Source: Aphrocallistes beatrix (taxonomy: Eukaryota; Porifera; Hexactinellida; Sceptrulophora; Aphrocallistidae). Taken from it: a stretch of 64,000 bases of DNA. The stretch is taken from NCBI GenBank assembly GCA_963281255.1, contig OY725505.1, positions 1,798,001-1,862,000 of the forward strand, in the 5' to 3' direction. The notes under the pieces are model-generated. The model did no database searches and was not told the origin of the DNA. It saw only the letters and a list, made by a program, of their open reading frames with translations. The translations under genes and the position numbers were made by a program. Positions 45,360 to 56,504 of this stretch are shown piece by piece (the first letter of the stretch is position 1; each line of letters starts with the position of its first letter).

Positions 45360-45661
45360 GAGGTTCGGGATAAACTGCGTCATCCACAATGGAAGCACTT
45401 TAAACACATGCAATTAGGAGATGCAGACACAGCTCGTATTTCAAATATTATATGGAGATCATGGCATCTCAAGTTTCACCAATGCTACAAAGATTCTTGC
45501 AAACCTATTCCATTTTTGGATTTTTCAATACCTGACTTAGATACAACACACAGTCAATCCAAGTCGGTTGTTTTAGAAGGACAGTACTGGTATAGGAAAG
45601 ATAGGAGGGTGGCTCTCGAATATGCAAATTGGAGACAAGAATTTATGAATCGAGTTAAGCA
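45360..45661 (+). CDS. MLXIP: Mondo (MLXIP/ChREBP-like) internal exon
   Basis: Mondo proteins are bHLH-zip transcription factors that pair with Mlx and respond to glucose phosphates; their N-terminal conserved regions control localisation and activation. This exon follows a TTTGCATTTTAG acceptor and ends at a GTAAGT donor (45662). It starts in phase 0 (EVRDKLRHPQWKHFKHMQ) and ends mid-codon, 302 bp. NIIWRSWHLKFH, SVVLEGQYW and ALEYANWRQEF align with the vertebrate NAIWRAWYIQY, AVVLEGNYW and MREYHKWRIYY blocks (Mondo conserved regions III-IV). The frame is clean. The exons for the nuclear export part, activation region and bHLH-zip were not found here, so introns must be long. MLXIP and MLXIPL cannot be told apart. 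Confidence 0.88.
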
Positions 45662-45821
45662 GTAAGTATCTGAGTTTCCAATTTGTGAGGGTTTTGTATT
45701 CGATTGTATTAAAAATAATTGCTTATATTTTAAAGAGGTAATTCAAATTTCTAATTCTTTATTCTTTTGGTAATTTTATGTATTGCAAATATAGCAATGG
45801 CAAATCGATACTATTAATGAA
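45662..45821 (+). other. Start of Mondo intron
   Basis: GTAAGT donor at 45662-45667, then AT-rich DNA and HelA pieces. No downstream acceptor could be paired. Confidence 0.6.
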
Positions 45822-45867
45822 TCCTTACTACTAAGACTCAATTAATGTGTGTGTGTATATTTATATA
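45822..45867 (+). mobile_element. HelA 5' end fragment
   Basis: A|TCCTTACTACTAAGACTC then (GT)n/(TA)n, meeting the 3' end of an opposite-strand copy. Confidence 0.75.
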
Positions 45868-46170
45868 CAAGCGCACTTCGCTTGCTTGCGCTGCGCGGCT
45901 AGCGGACACTTTGTGTCCACCAGAGGCCCCCTCCCTTCGGTCGCCTGGAGTCACATTGGTTAATTATAAGGGAGATAACATCAAATTTATAAATTTTTAA
46001 AATTTGAAGAGTAATGATGACGTCATAACAGAGTGATGAATCATCATTTTTCGATGATAGGTGCATCATATGTGAGATATATTAGTATACATATTCTTTT
46101 AAAATTTCAGGCTTATATCTCGTATAATGGCTGAGTTATGCTCGAATAACTGTATTGCTTTACTTATAAA
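45868..46170 (-). mobile_element. HelA copy, 3' part
   Basis: A|CAAGCGCACTTCGCTTGC; TGACGTCA near 46019; truncated after the GAATAACTGTATTGC segment. Confidence 0.85.
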
Positions 46171-46192
46171 TGTTTGTTTGTGTGTGTATATA

Positions 46193-46675
46193 CAGTTTCC
46201 AGACAAAAGTATTTGTACACTATATTCTTCCCCATCAAATAGTACTACTAAATTGATCTTTTCATGAAGGGAAAAGTATTCAAACTCTAAAAGATATTAA
46301 GAGTCTGATTTAAGATTCGAAATCTTCACATTCGAATTAGTTATAGTTGAAGATTTCTAACAAATTGCACAACCCAATGAATAAGATTATCAACCTGTGG
46401 CACAAGTGGTAGTGCATCACCATCATGAATAGTGATAAAAAGGGACATATGTGGCACAAGGTGGCAGTGATAGATAATTTGAAATAATTGGGAATTAGTA
46501 ATTGATTAGATTTATCGTACAATAACTAATTCGAATGCGAAGATTTCGAATTTGAAACTGCATTAGTTGTATCACTTACCGCTTTGGAGTTTTATTCTTC
46601 ATGAATAGATCCACTTTGGTATTAAATGCACGTAAGATAATGAAGTGTGCAAATACTTTTGTCCGCCGGGTACTG
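46193..46675. mobile_element. TA-flanked MITE (483 bp)
   Basis: Ends CAGTTTCCAGACAAAAGTAT and ATACTTTTGTCCGCCGGG...TACTG between TA dinucleotides, Tc1/mariner-type. Inner inverted segments (AGATTTCTAA, TTCGAATTAG) occur at both sides. Inserted in HelA-associated TA-rich DNA. Confidence 0.75.
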
Positions 46676-46685
46676 TATATATATA

Positions 46686-47195
46686 CAAGCGCGCTTCGCT
46701 TGCTTGCGCTGCGCGGCTAGCGGACACTTTGTGTCCGCCAGAGGCTCCCTTCGGTCGCCTGGGGTCACATTGGTTAATTTAAGGGAGATAACATCTCTAA
46801 ATACGGCTGTCCTACTGTTATAATCTATAGCGCACGGAAAAGCACAAAAATTTGTCAATTTTTAAAATTTTGATGAGTAATGATTACGTCATAACAAAGT
46901 GATGAGTCATCATTTTTTGATGATAGTTGCATCATATGTGAGGCATATTAGTATACAGATTCCATTAAAATTTCAGCCTTCTATCTACTGTAACGGTTGA
47001 GTTATGCTCGAATAACTGTATTGCTTAACTTTTTAAAATGTGACAATGACGTCATAATTCCATGATGAGTCAACATTTTGATCTGAGCTCAGAACTTACT
47101 GGATCCATAGCCAAAAGACTCCCACATGCCAAAAATCAGCCTTCTGCGCCTTGCAGTTTCTTCAATCAATTCGTTACAGATAGATATAGATATAG
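46686..47195 (-). mobile_element. HelA copy
   Basis: A|CAAGCGCGCTTCGCTTGC; hairpin GGCGGACAC complement intact; runs into (TAGATA)n where it meets a forward copy. Confidence 0.87.
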
Positions 47196-47200
47196 ATATA

Positions 47201-47680
47201 TCTTTACTATTAAAACTCGATTAATGTGTATATATATATCTATCTGTAACGAATTGATTGAAGAAACTGCAATTCGTAGAAAGCTGATTTTTGAAATGTG
47301 GGAGTCTTTTGGCTATGGCTCCACTTAGTTCTGAACTCAGATCAAAATGTCGACTCATCATCGAATTATGACGTCATTGTCACATTTTTAAAAGTTAAGC
47401 AATACTGTTATTCGAGCATAACTCAGCCATTATAGCAGATAGAAGGCTGAAATTTTAATATAATGTGTATATTAATATATCTCACATATGATGCAACTAT
47501 CATCAAAAAATGACGACTCATCACTCTGTTATTACGTCATCATTACTCATCAAAATTCTAAAAATTGACAAATTTGGTGATCTTTCGTGCGATATCAATT
47601 ATAACAGTTGGACAGACGTATTTGGAGATTCATTTCACCTATAATTAATCAATGTGACCCCAGGCGCCCAAATATTATCA
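47201..47680 (+). mobile_element. HelA copy, 3' truncated
   Basis: A|TCTTTACTATTAAAACTCG start; body ends at GTGACCCCAGGCGCCC, losing the GC-rich 3' terminus. Confidence 0.85.
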
Positions 47681-47999
47681 AATCAAACAGAATAATGAAT
47701 ACTTAATAAATCCCAGCCTATATGCGCCAAAGAATTTCAATTAGCTATTAAACAAACCTCGTTGGTTTGTTAACAATTTACTTCTTAATTAGGATGAATT
47801 ACGGACTACAGTTAACTATAGTATATTCATTCCCTGTTAAGAAGATAACCTTAGGGTCTTATAATTGTTATTCCTCCAGATAACTCTGCAAGCGCCTTTG
47901 ACTTTGAGGTCTTTTATAAACTTATCTCATTATTCATAAGGGCTGTTGTTTAGATCCATAGAACTGGCTTTCTTCGGTGTTAAGCTTGACAACATATGC

Positions 48000-48800
48000 T
48001 CTGATCATGATCTCGAGTTGTTTGTAAATCAGTGACTGACGTATTAAGTCGTGAATTATCCAGCATGGTGCTGGAATTTGAATCCATAAAAGCACTTGGC
48101 ATGATGTTAGAACTTGTATCAGTAGAAAGATACTCATCCTCTCGTAGGGTACCATTTTGCTTTTATGTCCCTTCATTTGAAATCTCGTGCCGAGCAGGAG
48201 TATTCTGTGGGGCGAGAGAGTGTTTTGGTATCCGATCAGGGGGTTCCCTTCGTCTGATTTGTGGTTGTAGTCGATTTATGTGAACTACCTTAACTCTTTC
48301 TTCAGCATTATTAATCAATACATTAACTGGACTCTTTATTTCGGCAGTCTCCCATCCACCTTCTCATCTGTTATCAAACTTCTTCGCCACTCCTATGTGA
48401 GGAACAGATAGCCATACAGTGTCACCAGCCTTAAATATAATAGTATCCTCTAAGTTAGCACGTGTGTCATAGCATTCCTTTTGGCGTTTTTGTGCTTAGA
48501 TTATTTGACCATCCACAAACTTTCTAATTTCGACTACTTTCCTATACAGGAAGCGTACATATGAAGTCGAGTCTTGTTCCGGAGTTGTCTCTAACTGAAA
48601 TTCACTTTGTGCATCTCGCCCATTCATTAGTTGAAATGGCGAAATCCCTGTACTGGAGTGTTTAGAAGTTCTATATGCATATAAAACTAAGTGTAAATAC
48701 CTCTCCCAGTCATCTTTTCTTTCTACATAACAGCGAAGCATCTGAACACTGTTCGATTACTCCTCTCCACCAAGGAATTCCTCTGTGAGTATTAAGGCGT
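48000..48800 (-). pseudogene. Ty3/gypsy integrase C-terminal remnant
   Basis: Minus-strand retrotransposon polyprotein end. NSLVERSNRTV (about 48790-48755, catalytic Glu region of integrase), RKDDWERYLHLVLYAYRTS and GISPFQLMNGRDAQ are classic. Then a chromatin/DNA-binding C-terminal part (FKAGDTVWLSVPHIG, VNVLINNAEERVKVVHINRL) to a stop near 48170 and further tail. A frameshift near 48745 and two in-frame stops break it. No flanking LTR could be placed. Confidence 0.85.
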
Positions 48801-49480
48801 AGTGTGTAACTTCCGTATCCAAAATGATTTACAATTTTAGCAAATAATCAATGTAAAAGCTTGTCGTAGGGTGGGTTGTTCAGCTGTTGATCGCACTTGT
48901 ACTTTCAGATAGTTCTTAAGCTAAAGTCATTTAAATTCCTGACACTAAGAACGTCATGCGGGAAATCGATCTAGATTGTTTTTTGGAATGTAGTTGTGTA
49001 ATGATTTTGATTCAATATCCCTAAATAAAGAAATCTGTTGTTGTCAGCTCAGCTTTTAGAATGATCTAATTCAGCATTATTCTTATCAACATCCTCCAAG
49101 GTTTACTTGCCAGGAAGTCATCCAAATTCTTTTGTTGGGGTTGATCACTATTTGAAGAGAAGATTCTAAGATTGAAATATTGATCTTAATTTTTTAAATC
49201 TTCATTTGTGTATTTAAAATAATTACCTTATCTGAATGCGAAGAAAGCTGCTTATCTTGACTGCCTTATAAAATTGCGGTTAGTTTTCAACCAATCATCC
49301 ATCAATATAACTTATGTCTTTCCAAAAACATTAGATATTTATTCGAAATTGTAATTTATCGAGTTAACTAATATGGCTGGCTATAAAGAGGTAATAAGTA
49401 TATAAACTCACCAAATAATTATTTGAACAATTGATTATTTTACATACAAATAGTGCTAAATGACTCTATTGGTGACGACT
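48801..49480. other. No gene seen
   Basis: AT-rich; may contain decayed upstream parts of the gypsy element, not recognisable. Confidence 0.35.
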
Positions 49481-50433
49481 AATACTTCTAAACGGTTAGG
49501 GATCCAACTAATCGGATTTCAGATTCGAAAACTAAACATTCGAATTAGTCATAGAAGAAGATTTCTAATCTATTCATTCCCAAAGTTTCAAATTATTAAT
49601 TAGTGCCGCTGTGTGCTACATATGTCATGTTTAACTAATATACACTACCCGGACAAAAGTATTCGACCACCACGAAAAATTCCATACAAATAGTATTAAT
49701 TTAGATCTTTTTAAAAAGGAACTTGTCCTTAAACAGTAGGAAATACTCTATTTTTTAGTTCAAATTCGTAATCTACACATTCTAATTACTCATAATTGAG
49801 AGTTCAACTCAAATACATATTCTTATGTTGAAAATTATCAACCTATGCCAGTTTGTGTCACGAAACGCCATCATATATAATGGCTGTGACTTGGGACAAG
49901 TAGCATCAAGTAGCAAATTTTGATATTTATTAACTTGAGAGTTAGTAATTAAGTTGAGGCATAGCCTACTCTATATAAGGCCTACCATCTAAATGTACCA
50001 GGGATGCGGTAGAGGACGGGAAATTAAAATTCTAATAATGTGTATATTAACCAATTAGGCCATTAAATAACTTCGCCATAGTCTGTTTTCCATCATTCCC
50101 TACTCTAATAAGAGTTAATCTTTTATTTTGAACATATTAAATGAATGACTAAGAACAACAAAAGGTCTTCACAATACTTTTCTGCTTTCTTTCTTTCTCC
50201 TACTCGCTCGCTCTGTACACACATAGTGTGAATAGTAAAATATGACTACTTCCGTTTCAATATTTCAAAATATGAAATTTGATAGCTCGAAACAGACATC
50301 ACACGAAAAGTCCAAAATGATATTCCAAGGGTCTGTTTCTAGAAAAGAGGTCAACAAGTAATAATATCTACAAAATTGAATTAAATGGTTAATAATTTCA
50401 AAAGTCGGATAACAATAGGGTGCGTTGGTTGGG

Positions 50434-50574
50434 GTCAATTAAATTTGTTCAATTACAATTACGAATCAATTTTAAGGCAAGTAAAATTTTCAATTACAAT
50501 TAAACTTCAATTAAAGTGTAATTGTAATTAATTACCAATTACACAATTATAATTGTAATTGACCCCAACCCTGA
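50434..50574. mobile_element. Small MITE, GGTTGGGGTCAATTA ends
   Basis: GGTTGGGGTCAATTAAA and GTAATTGACCCCAACC are inverted, with an interior of repeated AATTACAATT. Inside the 49960 element. Confidence 0.65.
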
Positions 50575-50946
50575 GTGATGCAACTATTTTTGCGCCAGGG
50601 TCTTTGCTGTATTGATACAATGCATTTATACCGAAGAAATTCCTTAGATATAATTTTCATGACTAATGAAGAATCTTTTTTGGATATTTATGTTCCATTA
50701 GGTTACAAAAAATAGCAGGACCGGCGCCATTGAGGTATTCTGGGTGTCTGGACACCTACTGCCTGTCCATTTATCTAATTGTACTGTATATAGTCGACTC
50801 CGCCTAATTGGGACACATCGGATCCCGAAGTCAAATGTATATCCATCCCTACATGGACACCCACTTTCAGACAAATCCCTCTTAGGACACCCACTGTCCA
50901 TACAACTTAGCGCCGGCTATGATCATAGTAAACTATTATTAGATAA

Positions 50947-51406
50947 CATTGGCGTAGCAACATCGTTTTGCGATGGAGGGGCAATAACGAGCGAAGAAAA
51001 AATTTAGGTTGTCTACCCCCCAGGGAAATTTAGGTAGTATCTAGTACGTATGTGCCTAGACTAAGTTAGTGAAAAGTAACTTGGTTTTGCCCTATCAAAA
51101 CTGATTTCTAAACCAGGAAAAACTGGTCAATTCTAACTATGGGCATGCTTGAATATTAAGAAAACGTAGAAAACTTGTTAAGATAATAACTTTTGTCACG
51201 AAATCAGTTTAGAAAAAATGTTTTTTTCATTCAGCAGGGACATGAATTAGGCTATTATGTTTTTCGATTTAAATCAGCTCGTAATATTTGGGTAAAAGGG
51301 TGAGATAACACGCTACTTCATGGAGGGGCGGAGTGGGATTTTAATAATGGCCGCCCTCCCATGGCCAAGGCATGGAGGAGCGATGCCCCCCTATTCTTCG
51401 CCTATG
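50947..51406. mobile_element. hAT-type MITE (460 bp)
   Basis: Ends CATTGGCGTAG and CTTCGCCTATG with 8-bp duplications TTAGATAA at 50939-50946 and 51407-51414. Innermost layer of the nest. Confidence 0.82.
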
Positions 51407-52812
51407 TTAGATAATCTTCTGAATTTAAACTAAACTAAAATGTTTCGCTTATTTATTGAAAGCTGTGAGATACAATTAACTTTTACTATGCAGATTAGAC
51501 CTCTCGTAGAACAATTTTCAATGATAAAAATTATTCCTTGTTGATTTTGACGCACCCTCAACATATGCAGATAAAAATGACTATTTCAGGATAAACGAGA
51601 AAACATCATAGACGCCGAAGGTCGGGGAGCCCCCCCTGTGTTTACTGAAATAAATGCTTCATTGAAATTAATATATAATTATCAGTATTGATATTGCTAT
51701 GGCCAAGCGACCTACATGTGAAAATATAACCCATAATTTTTCCCACAAATTTTAAAATTAAGTATCAAGCCCCTTAGGGATAGGACCCGTTCGCTGTCCA
51801 TGACATCCTCCGAGATGTTTTTAAGATTTGACAGAATATAATAATTCGGATACAATTGTCAGATGGAACAAATACAATTTTCTAGTATTAATTGAAAGCA
51901 AATATACTTACCTTTTAGATCTTGCAAATTCCTGACAAGGTTACTTCTCTTTCTCCTCAAACTCATATTTCAAGCTAGGAGTCTTCTTTGTTAAGCAATA
52001 TTCTTCCTTTTACTCCAGAGAACAGAGTCCGTTTATTTTAGATATCGACGAACAATTAATTAAGAGGACACCATGAAAGGCAATATGGTTTAGCTCCAGT
52101 CCCCACTTTTGGTTTTGTATGTATCCCCTTCAATAGGATCCTTTGGATGGAGATCGGGAAACGTTTCTTCGGTCAAATGTCTCTTCTGAGTTCTTGCATC
52201 TTAAAATGGAAAGTGATCTGCTGCAGAGAAGGATTATGGAGGCTAGGTTAAATATTTGTGACTGAGAATATGGGGAAACAACTTCACATAATGTATTCTC
52301 ATTGATTAAGCTAGTGATAAAATCATCATTAAAAGTTGTGGTTCATTATAATAATCGTCCTCTACTGCATCCCTAGTCCAGATTGTCCAAGTAGATGGCA
52401 GGCCTTATATACAGTAGGCTATGGTTGAGGCTATCAATTATGAGTAATTAGAATGTGTAGTTTACGAATTTAAAATAAAAAATAGAGTATTCCTTACAGT
52501 TTGAGAACATATTCCTTTATGAATAGACCCACTTTAATAATATTTGTATGGCGGTTTCTGTAGTGGTCGAATACTTTTGTCCGGGTACTGTACATGATTG
52601 TAATGAATTCCCGTCGTGGGATGGTAATTTTATTTTTTGGAATGATCAATTTATTAGAAATCTTCAACTTGGTTAATTCGAATGCATAGATTTCGAATCT
52701 GAAAGCAGAATCTTAGTATCTCCTATAGTTTGAACGCATTCTCCTTTGTTAAAATATCCAATTTAGTACTATTTGTATAGGAAATAATGAAGTGTTTAAA
52801 TACCTTTGATTA

Positions 52813-53394
52813 GTGTATATTATTAAAATAATGCATATATAATACATATAAACATATTAAATTGGAATCATTAGATAATATGCGTCTCTATGAAAGTATC
52901 AATCAGCGTAGATATTAGATAAATATTTACTGGGTGGGATACGTAAATAATTTAGCCACAATCATGAAAGGAAGAGATTAGTTTTCACTCCTGAGTTATC
53001 CACTTTCCTAATATGTATTATTACACTACTCATAATACAATATTCATAATATTGGTATTGGGTGGAACTAACTAGATAAATAATGAATTAACTTATTTAG
53101 TCGTTTCCCACAGTCATATCCTCCTTGAGCATTTGATTGTCTATTCTTGCCTATAAAATGTCTGGTGTGGCAAATTAATTAGCCACCTTGTGCAATTATA
53201 TTTTAGACACACACAAAAATAAACTTCTAATTATCCCATTGTCATTTGGACTCCAATCAGATGGAAGTCAATACTTCTACCAATTGAATGATTGGATATT
53301 CTATGCTTGGATCAAAACTCATCAGAATAATTAATGACCCACACATCGCATTTCATTTTCCAGAGCTGACAAAAATGCACAAGGCAGATATGAC
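52813..53394. other. No gene seen
   Basis: Unique AT-rich DNA. Confidence 0.4.
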
Positions 53395-54660
53395 TGTGGG
53401 AAATACTGTAGTTGTACAAATTATTCAAATTTTCAATGTACTGCCATTATCATAACAAATACAATCATCAGAAGATGGGTCATACTTAACATATAATATA
53501 GGAGAATAATGGTTATCCTGCAATCGAAGATAAATTCCTTCTTTCGAAGGTGATTCATAAGCATTCGACAAATCAAACCCTAACTTTGAAAATAATTGCC
53601 ATTTGGCAAAAGAATATCCCAAGTATACCCAAATATCAATGTTAAATAATATTGCAGCCGCATAAATCTCTTAATCGGTCCCCCAAATCCCTAATGCTGC
53701 CATCCCAGACCTATTTAAATATTGAGATACATTCCTATAATAAGACTCGATGTAGATAATTTTAGAAGTAAGATATCTTGTACAAATATTGCTCAAAGAA
53801 TTATTCATATTCAACGTGATTATTTGCCTTAGTTGGAAATGATTTTCTTGTTACCCGGTAAATATCTGTGAGAGTGCACGGAATAGACAATTTACCATCT
53901 CCAATTGTTGTTTCCATTTTTGTCGGAATACAATGCTTCAAATTAAAATCGAGATGTTTTAAATAGTTTGATTAGAAACTTATTTTAACCCATATTTTTC
54001 TGCTATTTGTTTCTGCAAAACTGCATCTATTGGATGAAAACCTGGTATTTTATAGGATTTTGTACTAATATAAACCACATCATTTTCACAATTATAATTA
54101 TCTTTATCATTTTCGTTATTATGTGTAGAAGTATATTCTTTGTCTAATTGTTGTTTTTCCATTCTTAATTTAGAATCTATCTTCAAATTTGTTGGAGTCT
54201 CTTTTTGGTTTTATATTTTTTAATGACTGGCAGTTTGTCAATATTTTTAAGAGGCTCAGTATATTTAGTTACATCCGAATTTTTTAAATAACTTTCCTTT
54301 CCGATTTTTCTTTTTCTCCATACTTCCTTGCATTCATGATCATTAGGGATTGCTCTCTTTGGTTTTCTAGTAGTGAATAACTTTTCCGAAATTGGCTTAA
54401 ATCCAAAACAAAATGCTAATACTCTACCTTTTAATTGTGGGTACAATTTCCTGATAAATCTCCAGGTCTAAATTTAGTGCAAGTTTTCATTATTGTATGT
54501 TTCAAAATTATGTTCCAGTTTTCTACTACCGCATTACTCCGTATTAAAGAATCATTTCTAAGTGTTTTGAACAGATGATCGCTCCATAATGGTAGTATCG
54601 GCATAAAATAAGTAAGTAAATACTCGATTATCGTTGGATAATAAAAATGATTATTTTGCG
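53395..54660 (-). pseudogene. Transposase-like domain plus OTU protease, broken
   Basis: Minus strand. From 54655: YLLTYFMPILPLWSDHLF and IRSNAVVENWNIILKHTI, a block seen at the C terminus of transposase-like proteins (Glu in VENW possibly catalytic, inferred). Then a basic linker (TTRKPKRAIPNDHECKEVWR), HPIDAVLQKQIAEKYGL, and an OTU cysteine protease domain: GDG then CLFRALSQIF at 53902-53865, WGTD/EIYAAAILFNIDIWVY and DNHYSPILYVKYD. OTU enzymes cleave ubiquitin linkages; the Cys and His positions are visible. Frameshifts near 54450, 54183 and 53893 and stops near 53850 and 53675 make it inactive. The 5' side reaches the assembly gap. Confidence 0.75.
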
Positions 54661-54705
54661 AAGATATAGCGGGTTGATTATTTGATATATCTTTATTTTT
54701 TTCAT

Positions 54706-54905
54706 NNNNNNNNNNNNNNNNNNNNNNNNNNNNNNNNNNNNNNNNNNNNNNNNNNNNNNNNNNNNNNNNNNNNNNNNNNNNNNNNNNNNNNNNNNNNNNN
54801 NNNNNNNNNNNNNNNNNNNNNNNNNNNNNNNNNNNNNNNNNNNNNNNNNNNNNNNNNNNNNNNNNNNNNNNNNNNNNNNNNNNNNNNNNNNNNNNNNNNN
54901 NNNNN
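54706..54905. other. Assembly gap (200 N)
   Basis: Exactly 200 unknown bases, a placeholder size. The OTU pseudogene lies left and HelA right, so adjacency across it is not proven. Confidence 0.99.
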
Positions 54906-55236
54906 GTACATGTATTTATATATCTGTAACGAATTGATTGAAGAAACTGTCAGGCCCAGAATGCTGATTTTTGGCATGCGGGAGGCTTTTGGCTATGGCT
55001 CCAGTAGGTTCTGTGCTCAGACCAAAATGTCGACTCATCATGACTCAACTATTATCAAAAAATGATGACTCATCACTCTTATGACGTCATCATTACCCAT
55101 CAAAATTTTAAAAATTGACAAATTTGGAGTTTTCGCGGGATATCGATTATAACATTCGGACAGACATATTTAGGGATGTTTTCTCATTTATCATTAATCA
55201 TTGCGACCCTAGCCGCAAGTATGCGAAGCGCGCTTG
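54906..55236 (+). mobile_element. HelA copy, 5' part lost in gap
   Basis: From TATATATCTGTAACG to AAGCGCGCTTG at 55236, with an internal deletion before the TGACTCA/TGACGTCA block. The next copy begins at the following base. Confidence 0.85.
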
Positions 55237-55286
55237 TCCTTACTGTTAAAACTTGATTAATATTAGTTTGTTTGTATATATATATA

Positions 55287-55643
55287 TGTCATGGGGAAGC
55301 TTCAAATTTGGTGGAATTTGAAGTTCCCCCAGGGGAAATTAAAATTGGAATTTCTCTTAGTACAATTTCCAATTGGAGTTTCCCCTAGTGGAAATTTAAA
55401 TTCCCCTAGTGGGAACTCTAATTATAATTTGCCCTGGGAGTATTTAAAATCAAAAATTTTGCCGTTTACAATTGGGTGTCCCACTGGTGAAACTTTAAAT
55501 TGCCCCTAATTAGAGTTCCCACTAGGGAGATTTAAATTTCTACTAGGGAAAACTCCAATTGAAATTACCCCCAGTGGAAACTCCAATTTTAATTTCCACT
55601 AGGGAATTTAAAATTCCACCAAATTTGAAGCTTCCTCATGACA
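55287..55643. mobile_element. Foldback MITE, TGTCATGRGGAAGCTTC ends (357 bp)
   Basis: TGTCATGGGGAAGCTTCAAA and its inverse close a full-length palindrome; flanks are TA. The interior repeats TTCCCACTAGGG motifs. Lies in the TA tract of a HelA copy. Confidence 0.85.
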
Positions 55644-56041
55644 TATATATCTGTAACGATTGATTGAAGAAACTGCCAGGCACAGAAAGCTGATTTTTGT
55701 CATGTGTAGTTTTTTAGCTATGACTTCACAAAGTTCTGACCTCAGACGAAAATGTCGACTCATCATGGAATTATGACGTCATCATCACCCTTTTATAATT
55801 AGAAATTTTAGGTGATATAATGCTGAAATTTTAATAGAATGTATATATTAATATATCTCAAATTTGATAACTTTTAAAAAATGCTGACCCATCACCCTGT
55901 TATGACGTCATCGTATGCATCAAAAATTTGTGATTTTTGTTTGATAGTGATTTTAACAATATGACATAAGTATATAGAGATGTTATCTCCCTTATAATTG
56001 TTTGTGTGAGTTTAGACGTCAGAAGGGCGCCTCTGGCGGTC

Positions 56042-56446
56042 CATGGCTCTCTAAATTTTTGGCTATGTAGTATGTCCCCGACTGGACCTTCAAACAAGAA
56101 GACCTGTTTCAACACAGTCAACTTTTACATATGTAATTAGACCGACAAAACAAAAACCGCTTCCGATAGACATTTGAAATGTATTAGTACCATATACAAA
56201 CATTATATCGAAGTATCCAATGCCGTTGTCAAAAATTTGATATGTCATCATTATGATTGCGCAATAGTTTTTTTTTAGAAAAAAAAATGTTGCTGTTCTA
56301 GCTCATATTAAACATCGTTATTTGCACTTCTAATGTTGATTTTTTGATAGAGCAACAATAGGGAGACCTCAATCCAAAAATTCTCCCTTCTTGTTTGAAG
56401 GCCTAGTCGGGGAAATATATAGCCGTATATTTACTAAGCCATGGGC
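56042..56446. mobile_element. Foldback MITE, CCATGGCT ends
   Basis: CATGGCTCTCTAAATTTTTG ... CCTTCAAACAAGAAG is inverted as CTTCTTGTTTGAAGG ... AAGCCATGG. Its centre resembles the 15499 palindrome (CCGTTGTCAAAAATTTGAT, ATTGCGCAATAG). It interrupts the GC-rich end of HelA. Confidence 0.7.
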
Positions 56447-56504
56447 GAATACAAAGTATCCGCCAGCCTCGCAGCGAAAGCAAGCGAAGCTTGCGCTTGT
56501 TGTT

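Larger units (their letters stand above)
49960..52423. mobile_element. CATAGCC-end element (2464 bp), 7-bp duplication
   Basis: Ends CATAGCCTACTCTATATAAG and CTTATATACAGTAGGCTATG, flanked by GTTGAGG at 49953-49959 and 52424-52430. The uninterrupted sibling MITE at about 59060-59090 is the empty site. Terminal 60 bp also share a GGGATGCGGTAGAGGACG block. No transposase recognised. 7-bp duplications occur in P and Dada superfamilies, but assignment is open. Confidence 0.85.
49643..52590. mobile_element. CACTACCCGG Tc1-type MITE, split
   Basis: Ends CACTACCCGGACAAAAGTAT and ATACTTTTGTCCGGGTACTG between TA. Same family as the uninterrupted 466-bp copy at 58753. Confidence 0.8.
49490..52812. mobile_element. 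Outer MITE (46193-type) split by nested insertions
   Basis: 49505-49570 (CAGATTCGAAA, ATTCGAATTAGTCAT, AAGATTTCTAA) and 52650-52812 (TTAGAAATCTTCAAC, GATTTCGAATCTGAA, AATGAAGTGTTTAAATAC) match the two halves of the 46193 MITE. Exact ends are unclear. Confidence 0.55.
55237..56500 (+). mobile_element. HelA copy with two nested foldbacks
   Basis: TCCTTACTGTTAAAACTTG at 55237; interrupted at 55287-55643 and about 56042-56446; resumes at CAAAGTATCCGCCAGCC and ends GCTTGCGCTTG|T at 56500, inside Helitron helicase DNA. Confidence 0.75.

Noticed and set aside
47690..48000. LTR of the gypsy element
   Set aside because: No second copy or TG...CA boundary with duplication could be identified.
54682..55065. 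127-codon ORF across the gap
   Set aside because: Most of it is unknown bases; the ends are repeat sequence.
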